From: Paraburkholderia hayleyella | Lineage (GTDB): Bacteria; Pseudomonadota; Gammaproteobacteria; Burkholderiales; Burkholderiaceae | Length of the DNA: 64,000 nucleotides | Assembly (NCBI RefSeq): GCF_009455685.1 | Contig: NZ_QPES01000001.1 | Coordinates: forward strand, 2,790,001 to 2,854,000 | Direction: 5' to 3' | Shown: one piece after another, positions 59,445 to 64,000 of the stretch | How positions within the stretch are numbered: position 1 is the first letter of the stretch | How the letters are laid out: each line of letters begins with the position of its first letter | The notes under the pieces: model-generated | What the model was told of the DNA's origin: nothing | What the model saw: only the letters and a program-made list of their open reading frames with translations | Database searches by the model: none | Position numbers and translations under genes: made by a program

Positions 59445-61021
59445 GGCGTTGAATCCTCCCTGTTCAGATTCCGTTTCAGACATTTGCGTGCCAGTGTTCG
59501 TTTGGGGATGCCGAGGCTCTGGGCTGCGAGCGCACGTGAGCCGTTCGCCTGCTGCAGACGCGCGTCGATCAGGCGGTTTTCGAATGCCGCTAGTGCGCCA
59601 GGCAAGTCATCGGTGTGCCAGAGGTCGTGCAGCGGAAGTGCTGCTACCGGCAAGATGCCTGGCTCCTGGTTTGGCTCGAAACCCCTCAGCGCATCCAGGG
59701 AAATCGCCTGACCTGCCTGGGTGCGCTCAGCCGCAATCAGCACCAGGCTGCGTAGTTCGCGGACATTGCCGGGAAAAGAATGCGATTGCAGCAAGCTCAG
59801 TGCCTTTGCGCTGAATCCGGGGATGTGGACCTGGTACTCGCGGTTGTATTGCAGCAACGTGTGCTCAGCCAGAACGGCAATGTCTTCTGGGCGCTCGCGC
59901 AGCGGTGGCACATGCAAGGTCAACTGGCGGATGCGGAAGTACAGGTCCTCCCTGAACTTGCCTTCGGCGATGCGCTGGGGCAGTGGCTGGTGAGTCGCGC
60001 AGATCAGGCGAAAATCAGAATGGCGTTCCTGGGCGGCGCCGATGGGGCGGTATTTCTTCTCGTTGAGTACGCGCAGCAGGCGGCCCTGCAGCTCAGGGGG
60101 CATGTCGCCAATTTCGTCGAGAAACAGCGTGCCACCGTCAGCCTCAGCGATCAAACCCTTGCGCGCCTGGCTGGCGCCAGTGAACGCACCGCGCTCGTTA
60201 CCGAATAGTTCGGCTTCGATCAGGTCCCGGGGGATTGCTGCGCAATTCACCGGCACGAACTTGCCACCGCGGCTGCCCGCCTGGTGAATGAGCCATGCGG
60301 CGTGATCCTTACCCGCGCCTGTCTCGCCAGTGATCAGAATGGCCAGCGCCGAATCCAGCATGCCCAGCATGTCGTGGCGCAGTTGCCGCACGGTGGGGCT
60401 GATACCCGCGAATTCGGCAGCCAGCAACCTTGCCGCCCGTTCCCGCGCTCGTGTGCTTGCGTTGATCTGATCGGTCCTTGCATGCCGGGCCAGAACTTCG
60501 TCGCCAAGACGCTTGTACAAGCTCGTAAACAGACGCTCGTGGATCTGTATCAATATCTGCCAGAGGGGGTCGTGCCGAAAGGCGTGCAACGCGCTGGCGT
60601 CGCCCGCCAGGACCAGTACCGCGAATGCTCGCTGGTTCGTGCCGCGTTGCGGCAAGACCAGCACGCCAAGTTCGGGCGGGACGTGTTCCCGCAGCGTCTC
60701 GAAGGTGGTCCCGACATCGACCAGCATATCGAGACGTTCCACTGTGCAGGGTTGCCCGCCGACCAGGCCATAGACCAGCGGATTGTCGAACTCGTCCATT
60801 GCCTGCACAGGGAATCTGGATGCATCCCCCGGGTAGCTGGCCAGGGGTTGCAGCTGATCGCCTGTGCTGTTCAGGCAATAGCAGATTCCCTGGCTCAGCC
60901 CGCATGCCTCGACCGCATTCGTTAGCAATGACAGCGCCAGTTCTTCCGGGTGCATTGCCCATGTCAAGTCCCGGGCAATCCCGGCCACCGCGAGCGGAGC
61001 CAAAGGCATCGCGCTGCTCAT
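59441..61021 (-). CDS. vasH: Sigma-54-dependent T6SS activator VasH
   Basis: About 526 residues. A GAF-like N-terminal sensor covers about residues 15-190. The AAA+ domain has Walker A GETGAGKD, the sigma-54 contact loop GAFTGA (in NERGAFTGASQARKG), and Walker B GGTLFLDEIGDM. The Fis-type helix-turn-helix closes it (ALAAQSLGIPKRTLARKCLK). ATG 61021 overlaps the clpV stop (ATGA). It is the natural activator for the -24/-12 promoter in front of hcp. Confidence 0.92.
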   Translation of the reverse strand: MSSAMPLAPLAVAGIARDLTWAMHPEELALSLLTNAVEACGLSQGICYCLNSTGDQLQPLASYPGDASRFPVQAMDEFDNPLVYGLVGGQPCTVERLDMLVDVGTTFETLREHVPPELGVLVLPQRGTNQRAFAVLVLAGDASALHAFRHDPLWQILIQIHERLFTSLYKRLGDEVLARHARTDQINASTRARERAARLLAAEFAGISPTVRQLRHDMLGMLDSALAILITGETGAGKDHAAWLIHQAGSRGGKFVPVNCAAIPRDLIEAELFGNERGAFTGASQARKGLIAEADGGTLFLDEIGDMPPELQGRLLRVLNEKKYRPIGAAQERHSDFRLICATHQPLPQRIAEGKFREDLYFRIRQLTLHVPPLRERPEDIAVLAEHTLLQYNREYQVHIPGFSAKALSLLQSHSFPGNVRELRSLVLIAAERTQAGQAISLDALRGFEPNQEPGILPVAALPLHDLWHTDDLPGALAAFENRLIDARLQQANGSRALAAQSLGIPKRTLARKCLKRNLNREDSTP

Positions 61022-63615
61022 TCCAGAACAGCTTCGAAAGCGCACCCGTTCCACGACATTTCGGCGCTGTGGAAGGCGGTGCCCTCAGCCAGCCTGCGCA
61101 GTACCGCCAGCGAAAGGGGGGGCAGCAGCTCGCCATCCAGGCTCGCATCCAACATGCGCGCGCCATTCTGATGGCGCTTGCAACGCGCACGCAGCTCGTC
61201 GCTGGCGCTGGGCGCCATAGTCAGGGCGGCGCCATAGCGCTGGACAAACTGCTGCTGCAGCCGCTGGAGGCGGCTTTCGACGATTTCGCCGAGTACCGCG
61301 TCATCCAGATAGCGATAGGGAATCACCTGCATCCGTGCCAGCAGGGCCGGCTTGAAGAAGCGCATCAACTGCCCCAGCAGCGCCTGCTCGTCCAGGTCGG
61401 ACAAGCCTGGGTCTAGCTGGTCGAAGCCTAAATTAGAGGTCAGAAAAAACAGGACATTCTTGCAGTCGATCTGCCGACCTTCGCCGTCCGCCAGCTCTCC
61501 CTTGTCAAAAGCCTGATAGAAAATATTCAGCACGTCCGCGTGGGCTTTTTCCACTTCATCAAGCAGTACCACCGAGTACGGCTGCTTGCGGATCGCTTCG
61601 GTCAATACGCCCCCCTCGCCATAGCCGACATAACCAGGGGGTGAGCCGAGCAGACGCGAAACGGTGTGCTTCTCCTGAAACTCAGACATGTTGATGGTCG
61701 TCAGGAACTGCCTGCCGCCGAACAGCGTATCGGCCAGCGCCAGGGCGGTCTCCGTCTTGCCCACACCGCTTGGTCCTACCAGCAGGAACGCGCCCATCGG
61801 CGTACCGGGCCGCCGCAAATCGGCGACCGCAGTCAGCAGGTGTCTGTGGATGCGTTCAATGGCCCCGTCTTGCCCCTTCACCCTGTTGCGTAGCACTTCA
61901 GGCAAAGACGCCAGACGTGCCATCTGGTCGCTGTCGATGGTCGTGGCGGGGATGCCAGTCCAGTCTGCAATGACCTGTGCGATCTGCTCGCGGCCGACTT
62001 CTGCATGCAGCAGCGCGCCATCACGCTGTAGTGCCGCGAGTTCAGCGACTTTTGCTGGCAACGGCTCTACGGGCGCCTGTCGTACATCATCGTCCCCTGC
62101 CTCAGCAGTGTGCAGCGTGACACGCAGTGCCTGTATCTCATCAACCAGTGGTTTCTGCATGGACCATGATGCCTGCAGGGCGGTCATGGCTTTTTGTATC
62201 TGGTCACGTTGCCCGGTCAGCTTCTCCAAACGTTGCGTATCGTTGTCGCCAGACAGGGCCGCACGCTGGTCGCGCTTCAGAAACCGCATCTCTACGTCGA
62301 TTTGTTGCAGCTCGTGCTCAAGCGTGCGAAGCCGTCGGGGACGCTCCGTGAGCGCCGTCGCTACCCGTGCGCAAGCGGTGTCCAGTACGTCGATGGCCTT
62401 GTCGGGAAGCTGGCGGCCGGACAGGTAGCGCCCCGACAATTCCGCCGCCGCATGCAACGCCTCATCGCTGATGTACACCCCATGGGCGCGCTCGTAGGTC
62501 TCGCGCAGGCCTCGCAGGATGTGGACCGCTGTCGCCGGATCCGGTTCATCGAGCTTGACGAGCTGGAAGCGTCGGCTTAACGCGGCATCCCTGTCGAAGT
62601 ATTTCTTGTATTCCGACCAAGTCGTCGCGGCAATCGTGCGCAGCTCGCCGCGTGCCAGCGCTGGCTTGAGCAGGTTTGCGCCATCGCTACCACCTGCCGC
62701 ATTGCCTGCACCGATGAGCGTGTGCGCCTCGTCAATGAACAGGATCACCGGTGTCGCGGCATTCCTGACCTCGTCGATGATCGCCTTCAGGCGCTTCTCG
62801 AACTCGCCCTTGACTGAAGCGCCAGCCTGCAACGCACCGAGGTCGAGCCCCCAGAGCGCGACTGGACGCAGCGCTTCGGGCACCTGGCCGGATACGATGC
62901 GTTGCGCTAGACCCTCGATCACCGCACTTTTGCCCACGCCAGCGTCACCCACTACGATCGGATTGTTCTTGCGGCGACGGGACAGGATGTCGATGATCAG
63001 GTCGATCTCATCGTTGCGGCACAACACCGGATCCAGCTTGCCCGCGCGCGCCTGGGCCGTGAAATCATGGCCATACTTGGTCAGTGCCGAATCTGTCGCT
63101 CCAGCAGGCATGGGCGGTACGTGCTCTGCGGTCTGCGGCGTCTCCGCAGAATTGGCCAGGCGCGTTGTGAATTCCTTGCGCCAGGCCTCCCGGTTCACCC
63201 CTTCGAAGAGACGGATGGCGGGCAATGGCAGGTAGCGGCCCGCATTGAGCAGGGCGGTGAGAAACAGGCTGCCGCCGCGGATCTGCTCCTGCTGCCATTC
63301 GAGCGAACCGAGAAGCCAGGCTTCCTGCAGCAACTCGACAAGCAGCGGAGAAAACGACGGATATTGCCCTCCCGCGGTTTCCTGACTGGGAAAGCCAGCC
63401 GAGAGCGCCTGGCGCACCTGATCCGGTTCCAGTCCGGTCTGACGCAGCAACAGATGCACATCGCCTAGCGGCTGGTCAACGAGTTTAAACAGCACATGCG
63501 GCACCGTGACTTCGGCGCCTTGCTGGCTGATGCAAAGGCTGGCGGCCTCCTCCAGAGCCTGGCGGGAGGAAGCGTTCAAGCGGTCGAATACAGCCGAAAG
63601 TTCAATCCGGATCAT
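61018..63615 (-). CDS. clpV: T6SS sheath-recycling ATPase ClpV (TssH)
   Basis: About 865 residues, a class I AAA+ unfoldase that disassembles contracted TssBC sheath. The N-terminal repeat domain includes LNASSRQALEEAASLCISQQ. Two ATPase modules are intact: Walker A GDAGVGKS (first) and GPSGVGKTETALALAD (second), with a coiled middle domain between. The start MIRIELSAVFDRL at 63615 fits the family, although no strong ribosome site is visible; the longer frame to 63771 is hydrophobic shadow sequence. It is the first T6SS gene of the visible operon. Confidence 0.94.
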   Translation of the reverse strand: MIRIELSAVFDRLNASSRQALEEAASLCISQQGAEVTVPHVLFKLVDQPLGDVHLLLRQTGLEPDQVRQALSAGFPSQETAGGQYPSFSPLLVELLQEAWLLGSLEWQQEQIRGGSLFLTALLNAGRYLPLPAIRLFEGVNREAWRKEFTTRLANSAETPQTAEHVPPMPAGATDSALTKYGHDFTAQARAGKLDPVLCRNDEIDLIIDILSRRRKNNPIVVGDAGVGKSAVIEGLAQRIVSGQVPEALRPVALWGLDLGALQAGASVKGEFEKRLKAIIDEVRNAATPVILFIDEAHTLIGAGNAAGGSDGANLLKPALARGELRTIAATTWSEYKKYFDRDAALSRRFQLVKLDEPDPATAVHILRGLRETYERAHGVYISDEALHAAAELSGRYLSGRQLPDKAIDVLDTACARVATALTERPRRLRTLEHELQQIDVEMRFLKRDQRAALSGDNDTQRLEKLTGQRDQIQKAMTALQASWSMQKPLVDEIQALRVTLHTAEAGDDDVRQAPVEPLPAKVAELAALQRDGALLHAEVGREQIAQVIADWTGIPATTIDSDQMARLASLPEVLRNRVKGQDGAIERIHRHLLTAVADLRRPGTPMGAFLLVGPSGVGKTETALALADTLFGGRQFLTTINMSEFQEKHTVSRLLGSPPGYVGYGEGGVLTEAIRKQPYSVVLLDEVEKAHADVLNIFYQAFDKGELADGEGRQIDCKNVLFFLTSNLGFDQLDPGLSDLDEQALLGQLMRFFKPALLARMQVIPYRYLDDAVLGEIVESRLQRLQQQFVQRYGAALTMAPSASDELRARCKRHQNGARMLDASLDGELLPPLSLAVLRRLAEGTAFHSAEMSWNGCAFEAVLE

Positions 63616-64000
63616 GAAATGAATTACGCCAAAAGAAATGTTCGGAGACGAGATAAACCACTCTATTTTGAGCGAGATAAACCACGCTATTTTGAGCCAG
63701 GTTGCCGCGAATTGAATTAATGCGTATTGGATTAATCGGTTCCAGCAAAAAATAAGGAAATGAAAATTCAAAAGCGATTAACCTATTAAATAAACATATA
63801 AGAAGAGATTTGTAAACTAGAATATTCTGATTTTTGTTGCGATCTGCCCGCTTTCAGATAAGCCAACCATTATCTCAATAAATAATTCCGTAGCCTGCTT
63901 AATCCGGCAGGTGCATTGCTGCAATAGCTATTTGCCTGACACCAAGCATTTCCCGATGCGTTCAGAAGTGGCCATACAAAGCCATCGATTTATTTTTAGG
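63616..64000. other. AT-rich gap at the right edge, upstream of clpV
   Basis: No gene is supported. A direct repeat (GAGATAAACCAC-TATTTTGAGC, two near copies) lies at about 63652-63697. The region should hold the promoter of the clpV-vasH-vasI-tssA-tssM operon. A -24/-12 sequence with correct spacing was sought and not found. Confidence 0.45.

Noticed and set aside
63890..63940. Possible sigma-54 promoter upstream of clpV (GGCA...TTGCA on the minus strand)
   Set aside because: GG and GC are 12 bases apart rather than 10.

Overview
The window looks like a chromosomal segment of a Burkholderiaceae bacterium, closest in style to Burkholderia/Paraburkholderia. Several things point there: the divergent ftsK/trxB pair followed by smr, the zwf-pgl-glk/hexR operon with glucokinase fused to HexR, the hemL-ribD-ribE block, ribBX-ribH-nusB, and high GC coding sequence with strong GC3 bias. 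This placement rests on recalled gene order and protein style, not on a search.

Layout. 1-2.5 kb: start of ftsK (minus), trxB and smr. 2.6-7.1 kb: a sugar ABC importer on the minus strand (binding protein, two permeases, ATPase), probably for glucose. 7.1-11.8 kb: a divergent operon for the first steps of glucose use (zwf, pgl, glk-hexR), with a perfect HexR-type palindrome in the shared upstream region. 11.9-16.6 kb: a Bcr/CflA-type efflux pump, then hemL, ribD and ribE. 16.6-28.4 kb: an accessory block between ribE and the rest of the riboflavin genes. It holds an AT-rich gap, a Tat-exported molybdenum hydroxylase with its 2Fe-2S and cytochrome c subunits, a Nudix hydrolase beside a G-rich decamer array, and a cyclic amide/ureide (hydantoin or allantoin) catabolic cluster made of N-carbamoyl amidohydrolase, cyclic amidohydrolase, LysR regulator, MHS-type transporter and racemase. 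28.5-38.6 kb: housekeeping genes ribBX, ribH, nusB, a lytic transglycosylase, ubiD, a LysE exporter, a PLP dehydratase, a Pro/Tyr-rich secreted protein, a Rossmann/DUF2520 protein and a YggT protein.

38.8-64 kb is a mobile, interbacterial-competition region. It opens at a tRNA-Gly(CCC) gene followed immediately by a decayed integrase fragment. A lone hcp gene with a textbook sigma-54 promoter comes next, then about 4.3 kb of nested insertion sequences (a decayed IS407-like copy, an IS3 copy with a nonsense codon, an IS30 remnant and an intact-looking IS3 copy). After that come three generations of rhs sequence: a short fragment, a frameshifted orphan copy with its own toxin tip and candidate immunity gene, and a full-length rhs with a different tip and immunity gene. 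The full gene and the orphan share a nearly identical 1.38-kb direct repeat ending just before the toxin tips, so recombination could swap the toxin. The rest is part of a type VI secretion locus on the minus strand: clpV, vasH (sigma-54 activator), vasI/tagO, tssA and tssM, each overlapping the next by a few bases. The remaining T6SS genes (tssB, C, E, F, G, J, K, L and vgrG) are not in the window and presumably lie to the right.

How parts may work together (inference). HexR should link glucose import and oxidation through the 7501-7517 operator. VasH, encoded in the T6SS operon, should drive the distant hcp through its sigma-54 promoter. The Rhs proteins are the probable polymorphic T6SS cargo.
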